Source: Tepidiformaceae bacterium (lineage in GTDB: Bacteria > Chloroflexota > Dehalococcoidia > Tepidiformales > Tepidiformaceae). From it: 64,000 nt of DNA. Below, one piece after another: positions 40,765 to 51,018 of the stretch (position 1 is the first letter of the stretch; each line of letters opens with the position of its first letter). Position numbers and translations under genes: made by a program. The stretch covers positions 124,001-188,000 of the forward strand of contig OY282446.1 in NCBI GenBank assembly GCA_958295975.1, read 5' to 3'. The notes under the pieces are model-generated. The model made no database searches. It saw only the letters and a list, made by a program, of their open reading frames with translations, and was not told where the DNA came from.

Positions 40765-41429
40765 CGCTCGTCGAAGTGCAGGTCGCCGTGCGCGCCGTCG
40801 CAGAACGGCTTGGCGGCGGACGCCCCGCAGCGGCAGAGGGTGCGCCGGTTCAGCGCCTCCCAGGGCGCGCCGTCGGCGCTCTCCACGGGGATGCCGCCGC
40901 GCACCCACAGCGGCCCGCCGGGCACGACCCCGATTTCGCGCGGCAGCTCCGGCTCGACGGGCGCCTCCCCCTCGCGCGCGAGCAGCGCCAGACGGCCCGA
41001 GGGGCACATCGCCGCCATGTCCGCCACGCGCTCGCGGGCGTCCCCGCCCTCCTCCCCCATGAGGTCCCAGGCGTTGGCCGTGCGCGTGCCGCAGAAGCCC
41101 GCGCCGATGCACAGGGACTCGTCGTCGAGCATGACCCCGGCGGGGCCCTCGACGCGGCCCGCGCGCGCGGCCATGGGGCCGCGGTCGGCGGTCTCGGCCT
41201 CGGGCCACTCCCCGTTCGCGTGCGAGCCGTCGCAGTACGGCTTGTCGTTCGAGCGGCCGCAGCGGCAGAGGGCGTACATGTCGCGCGACTCGTCGAACTC
41301 GCGCAGCTCGTGCCAGGCCACGGGCTCGTCGTTGAGCGTCCGCACGGGCGCCATCTCCTTCAGCGGCACGCCGCCGGAGACGACGTAGGGCCCGCCGCGC
41401 ATGACCTGGATGCGCATCTCGTCCGTCAT
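40761..41429 (-). CDS. iron-sulfur protein with two CDGSH domains around a Fer4 domain
   Basis: The 222-residue protein has a CDGSH motif near the start (Cys55, Cys57, Cys66, His70: CRCGRSNDKPYCDGSH) and another at the end (Cys199, Cys201, Cys210, His214: CRCGASAAKPFCDGAH). Each should bind a 2Fe-2S cluster with three Cys and one His. Between them lies a divergent single-cluster ferredoxin-like segment (Cys107, Cys113, Cys142 in CIGAGFC and MCPSG). The three domains could pass electrons or clusters along one chain. A TACCAT box lies about 35 bases upstream of the ATG. Confidence 0.9.
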   Translation of the reverse strand: MTDEMRIQVMRGGPYVVSGGVPLKEMAPVRTLNDEPVAWHELREFDESRDMYALCRCGRSNDKPYCDGSHANGEWPEAETADRGPMAARAGRVEGPAGVMLDDESLCIGAGFCGTRTANAWDLMGEEGGDARERVADMAAMCPSGRLALLAREGEAPVEPELPREIGVVPGGPLWVRGGIPVESADGAPWEALNRRTLCRCGASAAKPFCDGAHGDLHFDER

Positions 41430-41478
41430 GGAGTGCCCCCGATGCCGCCAGTCGCGGCGCGCGCATGGTACAGGACGC

Positions 41479-42741
41479 TCAGGCGGCGCGGGCCTTCGCA
41501 CGCAGGCACTCGACGCGCTTCGCCAGTTCCGCGATGGAGGCGCGGATAGCACCGGTACAGCCCGCCAGATCGATGGCAGTGACTTCCAGCCGCTTGCCCG
41601 CATGGAGGACACAGTACGGGGACGGATCGGCCTCGCCCTTCGCGTAGATGAGGAGCGCACCGGGCAGGCCCAGCGCAATGGCATAGGCGAGCGCCTGATA
41701 GAGGTCAGCGTTGGGGATTTTGGGGTCGGTGTTCTTGGGGTCGTTCCGATCAGTGCGCTTGTACTTGACATCGCCGACGAAGGTGCACTCTTCGCCTTCC
41801 CACAGCGAGAGGTCGGGCTTGAGCTTGATCTTCCCGCCCACATCAAGCGTGCCAACCACTTTGTCGTCCGCACGCAGCGTTCGCCCGGACTCTCCCAGCG
41901 CCTCGCGCAGCGCCCGCGTCACGAACTGCTGGAACACCTTGTTCATGTCCATCAGGAAGCCCGGCGCGCGCACGCCTTTCTCGTCTCGCGCCGCCTCGTA
42001 GGACCAGTGGCGCAGGATCAGCCGCGCGATGGCCACCGCCTCCTCGTAGTGATCGTTGAGCCGGTCGAACTTCACCTCCGGCACGGCGTTCGGCGGGAAG
42101 CGTTCGAGCGCGACGTTGGCCAGCGTGGCGTCAATGTGGCGCAGGCCCTCGCGCGCACGCGAATCGTTGAGCCGCATCCGGCGCAGCAGCCGCGCCGCCG
42201 CCTTGATCAGCCGGTTGGCCGTGACGTCCTCGGTGTACTCGTCGTAGCGCACCTCGACGGGTAGGGGCATATCAAAGCGCCGCCGTATCTGCTCGGCCAC
42301 CATGATGCGCCCGCGCACGGTGTGCAGCGCCTCCTCGCGCGTCTGGTAGTCCTGCCACAGGCCCTGCCGGAAGGCCCGCCCGGCGGCATCCCCCAGCGCC
42401 TGCGCCAACGCCTCGATCAGCGTGAGGTCGGTGACCTGCTTAAAACGAAACATCTCATCCCGCACATCGACGCCAGCCGCATACGACGCCAGGTAGAGCA
42501 GCCGCTGGATGGACACCTTGGGCTTGATCTGGAGCGACAGGTCGCCGAGTTCGAGCGCGCCGACGATGGAGCCGGGCCGCAGGGTGTGGTAGCCGTCTCC
42601 CTTGCTCGGCTCCGGCCTGATATCGAGGACACGCCTGTCCGTGTCCCTGAACCTGAGCGCATCGAGCGCCTTGAGTTGCGAGGCGGAGAGTTCCCGGGTA
42701 CAGGAATCGTACTCCGTAAGGTCGATGTCAATTTTCTCCAT
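41479..42741 (-). CDS. mcrC: McrC-like nuclease subunit of a McrBC restriction system
   Basis: The 420-residue protein has an N-terminal region (DIDLTEYDSCTRELSASQLKALDAL) that would contact McrB, the middle block LLYLASYAAGVDVRDE with MVAEQIRRRFDMPLPVEVRYDEYTEDVTANRLIKAA, and a C-terminal PD-(D/E)xK nuclease: LKPDLSLWEGEECTFVGDVKYKR. These are McrC features. With McrB it cleaves modified DNA. Its ATG overlaps the mcrB end by 14 bases. GC content is visibly lower than in flanking core genes, pointing to transfer. Confidence 0.9.
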   Translation of the reverse strand: MEKIDIDLTEYDSCTRELSASQLKALDALRFRDTDRRVLDIRPEPSKGDGYHTLRPGSIVGALELGDLSLQIKPKVSIQRLLYLASYAAGVDVRDEMFRFKQVTDLTLIEALAQALGDAAGRAFRQGLWQDYQTREEALHTVRGRIMVAEQIRRRFDMPLPVEVRYDEYTEDVTANRLIKAAARLLRRMRLNDSRAREGLRHIDATLANVALERFPPNAVPEVKFDRLNDHYEEAVAIARLILRHWSYEAARDEKGVRAPGFLMDMNKVFQQFVTRALREALGESGRTLRADDKVVGTLDVGGKIKLKPDLSLWEGEECTFVGDVKYKRTDRNDPKNTDPKIPNADLYQALAYAIALGLPGALLIYAKGEADPSPYCVLHAGKRLEVTAIDLAGCTGAIRASIAELAKRVECLRAKARAA

Positions 42742-44326
42742 TGGTACCCGGCTCGGTCGTGGCGGCGCTGGCCTGCCCACTATCGCCTTCGTTCGACGGC
42801 GTGTTGGCCGCAGCATCAACCTCGGTCCGGAGCGTCTTGAGCGCGAACTCCTCGATCTTGCGCGGGCCACCGTACAGCTGCTCCTCGACGTAGGGGATAA
42901 CGCTGTGCTCCCAGATGCGCTCCACCAGATCCGCGGTCAGAGGGCCCTTCCTGGGATCCCGCATGAAGTAGCTGGGACCGATGGCCGCCTCCTTGTTGTC
43001 CAGCTTCTCGTTGGCCCGCTTGACAACATCGACGACCCACTGCATATCCGGGGCATTCTTGTCCAGCCAGCTCTTCAGCAGGCCCTCGATCGGCTCCTTG
43101 TCCGGATGGAACGTGACGAAGTGGAAGCGGCGGCGCAGCGCCAGATCGACGAGCGCGATGGAACGGTCCGCCGTGTTCATCGTGCCGATGATGTACAGGT
43201 TCTTCGGCAGCGCAAAGGGCTCGTCGGAGTACTGGAGCTGCATCTCGTCCTCGCGGTACTCCAGCAGAAAGTAGAGTTCGCCGAGGATTTTTCCGAGGTT
43301 GCCACGGTTGATCTCGTCGATGACGAGGAAGAACTTCGAGTCTTCACCACGCTCCAACGCCGCTTTGGCCTCTTTCGCCATTTTGACCAGCGGGCCTTCC
43401 CGCAGCTCGAAGCCCGCCTGCCCGTCCTTCAGCGTGGGGCGGAAGCCCTGCACGAAATCCTCGTAGGCGTAGGACGGGTGGAACTGGACGAGCTTCACGC
43501 GCTTCTTGTCTCCGGCGAGGTACTCGGCCAGCTTGCGCGCGACGAACGTCTTGCCCGTGCCGGGCGGTCCCTGGAAGATGACCTGCTGCTTGTCAGCGAG
43601 CAGGTTCTCGATGTCGCGGAGGAAATCAGCGGGGAGCAGCAGATCCTTGGCGAGCGCGTCGAGGGATCCAGAATTGTTCGGCGTGGGCGGGGGCACAGGA
43701 TTGCCCTTCAGCCACCACACGATCGACTGCGCCTCAAGGCGATTGCGCGGCCGCTCGATCCCCAACTCGCGGGCCCGTTCGACGAGATGATCGAGGAACG
43801 CCACCATGTGCCCGTACGTCGCCCCTTCATCAGCACCAGCATACGGCTTCGGATAGTCCAGATAACCGTAGACTTGGTCGAAGGGGGTCCACCGGAACGG
43901 AGGATAGTCCGGCCCCAAAGCCATGAGCAGAACAGAGACTGGCGTAAGCCTCTGGCTAAGGCTGTTGAAATTCTTTTGCACACGGATTTGTTCCACAGGC
44001 ACCAAGTCAAGGAAATCACGGACACGCTTGTCCGGAGGCGTGTTCCCACCCTGCCACATATCCTGCAGGGCTCGCAGCGCAACGTCGGGATAGGTTTCAC
44101 ACCACTCCACAAGCGCACCGTGGTTCAGGAAGAACGTGATGTTGTTCTCCGTGCTACCAAACGCACTTTTCATGAGCGCGAGCCAGTCGGCATGGCCCGC
44201 ACGCACCGCATCGCACGCCTTTCGCATGCGCTCACTCAACTTCTCTTTGAAAGCCTCTCCCTCTTCAATCTCTGCCCAGCGCTGCTCCCCCACGCGCAGG
44301 TAGTGGTCCAGCTTCGCCTGATCCAT
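42728..44326 (-). CDS. mcrB: McrB-like AAA+ GTPase of a McrBC restriction system
   Basis: The 532-residue protein has an N-terminal domain of about 200 residues that I cannot assign (probably the DNA-recognition part), then the AAA+ module: Walker A GPPGTGKT (about 251-258), Walker B FFLVIDEINRGN, and the McrB signature GTMNTADRS (about 380-388) that confers GTP preference. It would recognise modified DNA and drive translocation towards the McrC nuclease. AAGGAG precedes ATG 44326. The N-terminal domain is not an obvious EVE, YTH or B3-like fold, so target specificity is open. Confidence 0.9.
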   Translation of the reverse strand: MDQAKLDHYLRVGEQRWAEIEEGEAFKEKLSERMRKACDAVRAGHADWLALMKSAFGSTENNITFFLNHGALVEWCETYPDVALRALQDMWQGGNTPPDKRVRDFLDLVPVEQIRVQKNFNSLSQRLTPVSVLLMALGPDYPPFRWTPFDQVYGYLDYPKPYAGADEGATYGHMVAFLDHLVERARELGIERPRNRLEAQSIVWWLKGNPVPPPTPNNSGSLDALAKDLLLPADFLRDIENLLADKQQVIFQGPPGTGKTFVARKLAEYLAGDKKRVKLVQFHPSYAYEDFVQGFRPTLKDGQAGFELREGPLVKMAKEAKAALERGEDSKFFLVIDEINRGNLGKILGELYFLLEYREDEMQLQYSDEPFALPKNLYIIGTMNTADRSIALVDLALRRRFHFVTFHPDKEPIEGLLKSWLDKNAPDMQWVVDVVKRANEKLDNKEAAIGPSYFMRDPRKGPLTADLVERIWEHSVIPYVEEQLYGGPRKIEEFALKTLRTEVDAAANTPSNEGDSGQASAATTEPGTNGEN

Positions 44327-44373
44327 ATCCTTGCTCCTTCCAGCCCCCGCGGGGAACCGCCAGCCGTTTCCTG

Positions 44374-44402
44374 AGCCTGGGGTTGCCATCCGCGCACGTC
44401 AA
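44374..44402 (-). promoter_or_regulatory. predicted mcrBC promoter
   Basis: On the reverse strand TTGACG (44402-44397) is followed after 17 bases by CAGGCT (44379-44374). The start would be near 44367, giving a leader of about 40 bases with AAGGAG. The -35 element begins one base after the 38-bp palindrome. Confidence 0.45.
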
Positions 44403-44403
44403 C

Positions 44404-44441
44404 GCCGTTGGTAAAGAAACGCGCGTTTCTTTACCAACGGC
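44404..44441. repeat. 38-bp perfect palindrome
   Basis: The arm GCCGTTGGTAAAGAAACGC (44404-44422) is exactly reverse-complemented by 44423-44441, with no loop or mismatch. Composition is near 47 percent GC, unlike the surroundings. It sits between the tRNA-Met gene and the mcrB promoter, directly upstream of the predicted -35. No T-run follows on either strand. It may be an operator, an insulating terminator for tRNA-Met, or a recombination footprint. Confidence 0.9.
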
Positions 44442-44469
44442 ACGGGAGCAGGCAAGCGCGTGCGCCGTG

Positions 44470-44545
44470 TGGTGGGCCCGGGTGGATTCGAACCACCGAC
44501 CAACCGGTTATGAGCCGGGCGCTCTCACCGCTGAGCTACAGGCCC
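44470..44545 (-). tRNA. tRNA-Met (anticodon CAT, elongator type)
   Basis: Acceptor GGGCCTG/CGGGCCC, D-arm GCTC AGCGGTGA GAGC, anticodon loop CTCATAA (anticodon CAT) on stem CCCGG/CCGGT with one weak end pair, T-stem GGTGG/CCACC around TTCGAAT, and encoded ACCA. The GGCTCATAACC loop region resembles elongator tRNA-Met more than initiator or Ile2 tRNA, though CAT-anticodon identity is hard to settle by eye. Confidence 0.9.
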
Positions 44546-44553
44546 CCGCCGCA

Positions 44554-44580
44554 CAGTATAGGCGCGGGCGCGCTATACTG
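44554..44580. promoter_or_regulatory. divergent promoters of tRNA-Met and acnA in one dyad
   Basis: CAGTATAG (44554-44561) and CTATACTG (44573-44580) form an eight-base perfect dyad separated by 11 bases. Read leftward it gives TATACT at 44560-44555 for tRNA-Met; read rightward it gives TATACT at 44574-44579 for acnA. The two -10 elements face away from each other. Confidence 0.6.
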
Positions 44581-44591
44581 GCCCGCACGCC

Positions 44592-47264
<2,673 letters not shown>

Positions 47265-47291
47265 CCGCGAGAAGACAGGAGCGACCGACCC

Positions 47292-48668
47292 ATGCCCGAA
47301 CCCGACCTGCTCAGGATCGCCCGCACGGAGGCCGACGGGGGCGACCTGTCCGGCCTGCTGGAGGACCTGTTCGAGCCCTCCGACGTGCGCCCCGATGGTT
47401 ACCCCGACGCCGTCATCTGGCGGGGCGGGAACCACGACGGGACGGTCAACCCGGTGGCCCACTCGCTCACGGACGCCTACGCCCTGCTGGGCACGATCAT
47501 GGCCGCGGACGTGCTCGGCCTGCCCTTCCACGCCGTGCCCATGTGGGCGCAGTACCGCCACGACCGCCAGCTGGCGCCGCTGGGCTGGTTCGGCAACATG
47601 CCCTGCACCTCGATCAAGTGGTCGACCGCGGGCGACGCCTACGTGAACGACGGCCGGGGCGGGCGCGTGGTGGTGATGGGCAAGTCGGGCAACGCGCCCC
47701 TGCGCACGCAGGCGGGCGTCTACTGCAACGTGCGCCCCTACGGCCCCGTCACGGTCGTGCGCTGCATGCCCTGCCTGCCCTATTCGCAGGACCGGAGCGC
47801 CTTCGCCGTGGACGCGGAGACGGGCGTCATCCACTCGGAGATGAACACGCCGGGCCTGCAGATGGCCTACGCCTGCCGCCGCTTCCTGCGCCTGGTGCAC
47901 GAGACGGGCCGCCTGGGGCGCGTCGCCTTCAAGCCCACGCAGGCCATGGAGGACGGCATCAACGCCGGCATCCTCTCGTGGATGCTGCGGGGCACGAAGT
48001 TCCGCGTGGGCCGCGCCTACGCCGTGGACGGCTACGTGGAGCACCGCGAGCGCGTGGACCGCATCGTCAACCTGCTGCCGCCGGATTTCCGGGACGGCAT
48101 GGAGGAGTGGGGCGGCCAGATCGAGCAGCACATCTCCGACACCAACTACGGGCTGCTGCTGTGGGACCTGATCGAGCAGCGGGAGGTGGCGGTGCTGGCC
48201 ACCGACCTCGACGGCGACCGCCTGACGGACCTGCTGGCCGACGCCTCGGACCCGCTGCGCGCCTTCGGCCAGCGCGTGGTGGACCACCTCGGCGGCGAGG
48301 CGCGCATGGGCGACCTCTGGGGCGAGATGGGCTACACCACCGGCAACGGGCGCGACATGACCTCCGTCATGCACCGCATGCACGGCCCGCCCATCCACGA
48401 GCAGACGCTGGGCTCCGCCGACGCCATGCTGCTGCGCCTGCTGGACGGCGACGAATGGATGGGCGGGACGAAGCGCCCCTACGACCCGCGCATCCATTTC
48501 GTGCTCATCCGCGACGCCTACCGCGACGCCAACCCTGAGAACGCGGCCCTGCACGCCTGGCTCGACGACGCCCTCGCGCGCTTCGACGAGGTGTACGCGG
48601 GCGAGCGCCCGGGCTTCCTCGACGGCTACGCGCGGCTGAAGCAGGCGATCCGGCCCTGGGGGAGCTGA
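47292..48668 (+). CDS. 458-residue protein of unrecognised family
   Basis: CAGGAG precedes the ATG, 27 bases after acnA, so it is probably co-transcribed. The protein is soluble, with many aromatic, His and Cys residues and well-formed motifs: VIWRGGNHDGTVNPVAHSLTDAY, FHAVPMWAQYRHDRQL, MPCTSIKWSTAGDAYVNDG, VYCNVRPYGPVTVVRCMPCLPYSQDR, and GEMGYTTGNGRDMTSVMHRMHGPPIHEQTLGS. These look like conserved active-site or metal-site segments, but I do not recognise them. No transmembrane helix, Rossmann or P-loop is visible. Confidence 0.72.
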   Translation: MPEPDLLRIARTEADGGDLSGLLEDLFEPSDVRPDGYPDAVIWRGGNHDGTVNPVAHSLTDAYALLGTIMAADVLGLPFHAVPMWAQYRHDRQLAPLGWFGNMPCTSIKWSTAGDAYVNDGRGGRVVVMGKSGNAPLRTQAGVYCNVRPYGPVTVVRCMPCLPYSQDRSAFAVDAETGVIHSEMNTPGLQMAYACRRFLRLVHETGRLGRVAFKPTQAMEDGINAGILSWMLRGTKFRVGRAYAVDGYVEHRERVDRIVNLLPPDFRDGMEEWGGQIEQHISDTNYGLLLWDLIEQREVAVLATDLDGDRLTDLLADASDPLRAFGQRVVDHLGGEARMGDLWGEMGYTTGNGRDMTSVMHRMHGPPIHEQTLGSADAMLLRLLDGDEWMGGTKRPYDPRIHFVLIRDAYRDANPENAALHAWLDDALARFDEVYAGERPGFLDGYARLKQAIRPWGS

Positions 48669-48703
48669 GCGCGGCCATGCTGGCCCCTTCCGCGCGGAGG
48701 CGG

Positions 48704-48709
48704 TATGCT
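48704..48709 (+). promoter_or_regulatory. -10 box upstream of mrp
   Basis: TATGCT lies about 115 bases before the mrp ATG, leaving an unusually long leader for this genome. Confidence 0.4.
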
Positions 48710-48793
48710 GAACGGGCCATCGTGCGCCTCACCCGATCGATCCCCGCCTTCTCCCCCCGTCCCCGCCGCCCGCTCCCCGCGGACGGGTGCCAT

Positions 48794-48811
48794 GCCAGCG
48801 CCGCCGCTGGC
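48794..48811 (+). promoter_or_regulatory. hairpin abutting the mrp ribosome-binding site
   Basis: GCCAGCG and CGCTGGC form a seven-base stem with a four-base loop, ending at the base before the GGGGAG site at 48812-48817. It may affect translation of mrp. Confidence 0.4.
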
Positions 48812-48825
48812 GGGGAGCAGGCGCG

Positions 48826-49893
48826 ATGACCGCCCCCGCCGCCGTGAACCGCGACGACGCGCTGGCCGCCCTGGCGACCGTGAACGACCCCGAGCTGCAC
48901 CGCGACATCGTGTCGCTGGGCATGGTCGAGGAGCTGACCATCGAGGGCGGCGCGGTCACGGTGAAGGTCCAGCTGACGACGCCCGCCTGCCCCCTGAAGG
49001 ATGTCATCGAGCAGGACGTGCGCGCCGCTCTGACGCCCCTGCCCGGCGTCGAGTCGGTGACGCTGGACTGGGGGGCGCAGGTGCGCGCGAGCGACCCGCG
49101 CGAGGGGCAGAAGGCGATCGAGGGCGTGCGCAACGTCATCGCCGTGGCCTCCAACAAGGGCGGCGTGGGCAAGTCCACGGTGGCCTCCAACCTGGCCGTG
49201 GCGCTGGCCGCGGCGGGCGCGCGGGTGGGGCTCGTGGACGCGGACGTGACGGGTCCGAACCTGCCCACCATGTTCGGCCTGCCCGCCGGGCTGCAGGCCA
49301 ACCAGCGCGAGGGGCTGCGCCCGGTGGAGCGGCACGGCGTGCGCCTCGTCTCCATCGGCTTCCTCCTGCCGAAGGGCACGCCCGTGGTCTGGCGCGGCCC
49401 CATGATCGGCAGCGCCGTGCGCCAGCTGCTGCACGACGTGCCGTGGGAGGACGTGGACTACCTCATCATCGACCTGCCCCCCGGCACCAGCGACGCCTCC
49501 ATGAGCATGGCGCAGGAAGCGCCCATCGCCGGAGCCGTCATCGTTTCGACCCCCCAGGACGTCTCGCTGGAGGACGCCATGAAGGCGGTCTCCATGTTCG
49601 AGAAGCTCGACGTGCCGGTCTTCGGCATGCTCGAGAACATGAGCTACTTCATCGCGCCCGACACCGGGGCGCGCTACGACATTTTCGGGCACGGCGGCGC
49701 GCGCCAGGCCGCCGAGGAACTCGGCATCGACTTCCTCGGCGAGATACCGATCGAACCCCGCATCCGCGAGGGCTCGGATCGGGGCGTGCCACTGGTGGCC
49801 AGCGCGGGGGACTCCGCTTCGGCGGAGAGCTTCCGCGCCATCGCCGGCGCCGTCGCCGCCCGAATCAGCGTGCTGCAAAGGATGGGAACGTAA
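48826..49893 (+). CDS. mrp: Mrp/NBP35-type Fe-S carrier ATPase
   Basis: The 355-residue protein has an N-terminal DUF59/MIP18 domain (about residues 5-85, LATVNDPELHRDIVSLGMVEEL), then a deviant-Walker P-loop VASNKGGVGKSTVASNLA (about 108-125). DADVTGPNLPTMFGL, LIIDLPPGTSDASMSMAQ and GMLENMSYFIAPDTG follow. Mrp proteins carry iron-sulfur clusters to apo-enzymes such as aconitase, which is encoded two genes upstream. The CxxC usually found near the C terminus (CPxC) reads IAPDTG here, so the cluster-binding cysteines at that site are missing. Confidence 0.92.
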   Translation: MTAPAAVNRDDALAALATVNDPELHRDIVSLGMVEELTIEGGAVTVKVQLTTPACPLKDVIEQDVRAALTPLPGVESVTLDWGAQVRASDPREGQKAIEGVRNVIAVASNKGGVGKSTVASNLAVALAAAGARVGLVDADVTGPNLPTMFGLPAGLQANQREGLRPVERHGVRLVSIGFLLPKGTPVVWRGPMIGSAVRQLLHDVPWEDVDYLIIDLPPGTSDASMSMAQEAPIAGAVIVSTPQDVSLEDAMKAVSMFEKLDVPVFGMLENMSYFIAPDTGARYDIFGHGGARQAAEELGIDFLGEIPIEPRIREGSDRGVPLVASAGDSASAESFRAIAGAVAARISVLQRMGT

Positions 49894-49899
49894 CCCCGC

Positions 49900-51009
49900 A
49901 TGGCACTCAATTTCCTGGGCCGCGGCTCCTCCGCTGAGGAAGCGGCCGACACCACCGAGGACACCACCGCCACGACCGACGGCGTCATCGACGCCACCGA
50001 GACCGAATCCGCCGCGCCGCCCGCCCGCCGCCGCCGCCGCGGCACGCGCGGGGGGCGCTCGTCGGGCGCGAACCGCGCCGCCGCCACGGCCACGGACGAG
50101 GACGCCGCGGAGGAGCCGCCCGCTCCCGCGCGCACGACCGCGCGCCGCCGCAAGGCCGCCGTCGCCGACGAGGACGCCGCCGCCACGGAGGAGACCGCGC
50201 CCAAACGCGCCGCTCCCCGTCGCCGTACCGCCGCCGCCGCCGCCACCGCCGAGGCCGCGGAGGAAGCCGCGCCCAAGCGCGCCGCTCCCCGCCGCCGCGC
50301 CGCCGCCACCGCCGCCACCGCCACCGCCGCCGAAGCCGCGGAGGAGGCCGCGCCCAGGCGCGCCGCTCCCCGCCGCCGCAAGGCCGAGCCGGAGCCGGAG
50401 GGCGAGGCCGCGCTGGTGGCCGCCCTGCGGGAGCAGAACGAGAAGCTCTCGCGCCTCGTCGATCTGCAGGAGCAGGCCATCGAGCGCCTCTCCGCCAGCG
50501 ACGGGAACGGCACGGGCGCCGCCACGCTGCCGCGCGTCGGCATCTTCGTGGACAGCGCCAACGTGGAGCTGGCGCGCGACCGCTCGCGCGGCGGCAAGGC
50601 CATCGACTGGGGGCTCGTGCTCGAGCGCCTCACGAAGGAGCGGCGGCTGGTGCGCGCCGTGGCCTACTCGCCCGTGCACGACGACCCCGGCGTGAGCCGC
50701 GAGACGCAGCGCTTCGTCGAGCCGTTCCTGGGCAAGGGCTACAAGATCGTGACCAAGCCGCTCAAGCGCTTCGCCGACGGCTCCATCAAGGCGAACCTCG
50801 ACATCGAGCTGGCGCTGGACCTGATCACGATGGCCGACCGGCTGGACGTGGCCGTGATCATCTCCGGCGACGGCGACTTCCAGCACCTCGTCGAGGTGGT
50901 GCAGGGACGCGGCGTGCGCGTCGAGGTGGCGGGCCTGGGAAGCTCCGTCGCGGGCGCGCTCAAGAACGCTGCCGACCGTTACGTCGAGCTGGACTTCGCG
51001 CAGAAGTAA
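49900..51009 (+). CDS. NYN-domain protein with repetitive basic N terminus
   Basis: The 369-residue protein has a disordered first half rich in Ala, Arg, Glu and Thr, including three copies of a unit built on APKRAAPRRR or [10 protein letters not shown] separated by Ala/Glu stretches (about residues 95-165). A short coiled coil follows (ALREQNEKLSRLVDLQEQAIERL), then a C-terminal NYN/LabA-like PIN-fold nuclease domain (from about 205): GIFVDSANVELARD, KANLDIELALDLITMAD and VIISGDGDFQHLVEVVQGRG. The Asp residues fit a metal-dependent RNase. The basic arm could bind RNA. It starts seven bases after mrp. Confidence 0.87.
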   Translation: MALNFLGRGSSAEEAADTTEDTTATTDGVIDATETESAAPPARRRRRGTRGGRSSGANRAAATATDEDAAEEPPAPARTTARRRKAAVADEDAAATEETAPKRAAPRRRTAAAAATAEAAEEAAPKRAAPRRRAAATAATATAAEAAEEAAPRRAAPRRRKAEPEPEGEAALVAALREQNEKLSRLVDLQEQAIERLSASDGNGTGAATLPRVGIFVDSANVELARDRSRGGKAIDWGLVLERLTKERRLVRAVAYSPVHDDPGVSRETQRFVEPFLGKGYKIVTKPLKRFADGSIKANLDIELALDLITMADRLDVAVIISGDGDFQHLVEVVQGRGVRVEVAGLGSSVAGALKNAADRYVELDFAQK

Positions 51010-51018
51010 CGGACGCGC

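Noticed and set aside
41430-41478. A second copy of the tRNA-Met 3' end as an attachment site for the McrBC region.
   Set aside because: No sequence resembling the tRNA 3' end was found at the far side of the module.
44404-44441. A parS centromere site.
   Set aside because: The core GAAAC...GTTTC order is the reverse of the GTTTCACGTGAAAC parS consensus and no parAB genes are nearby.
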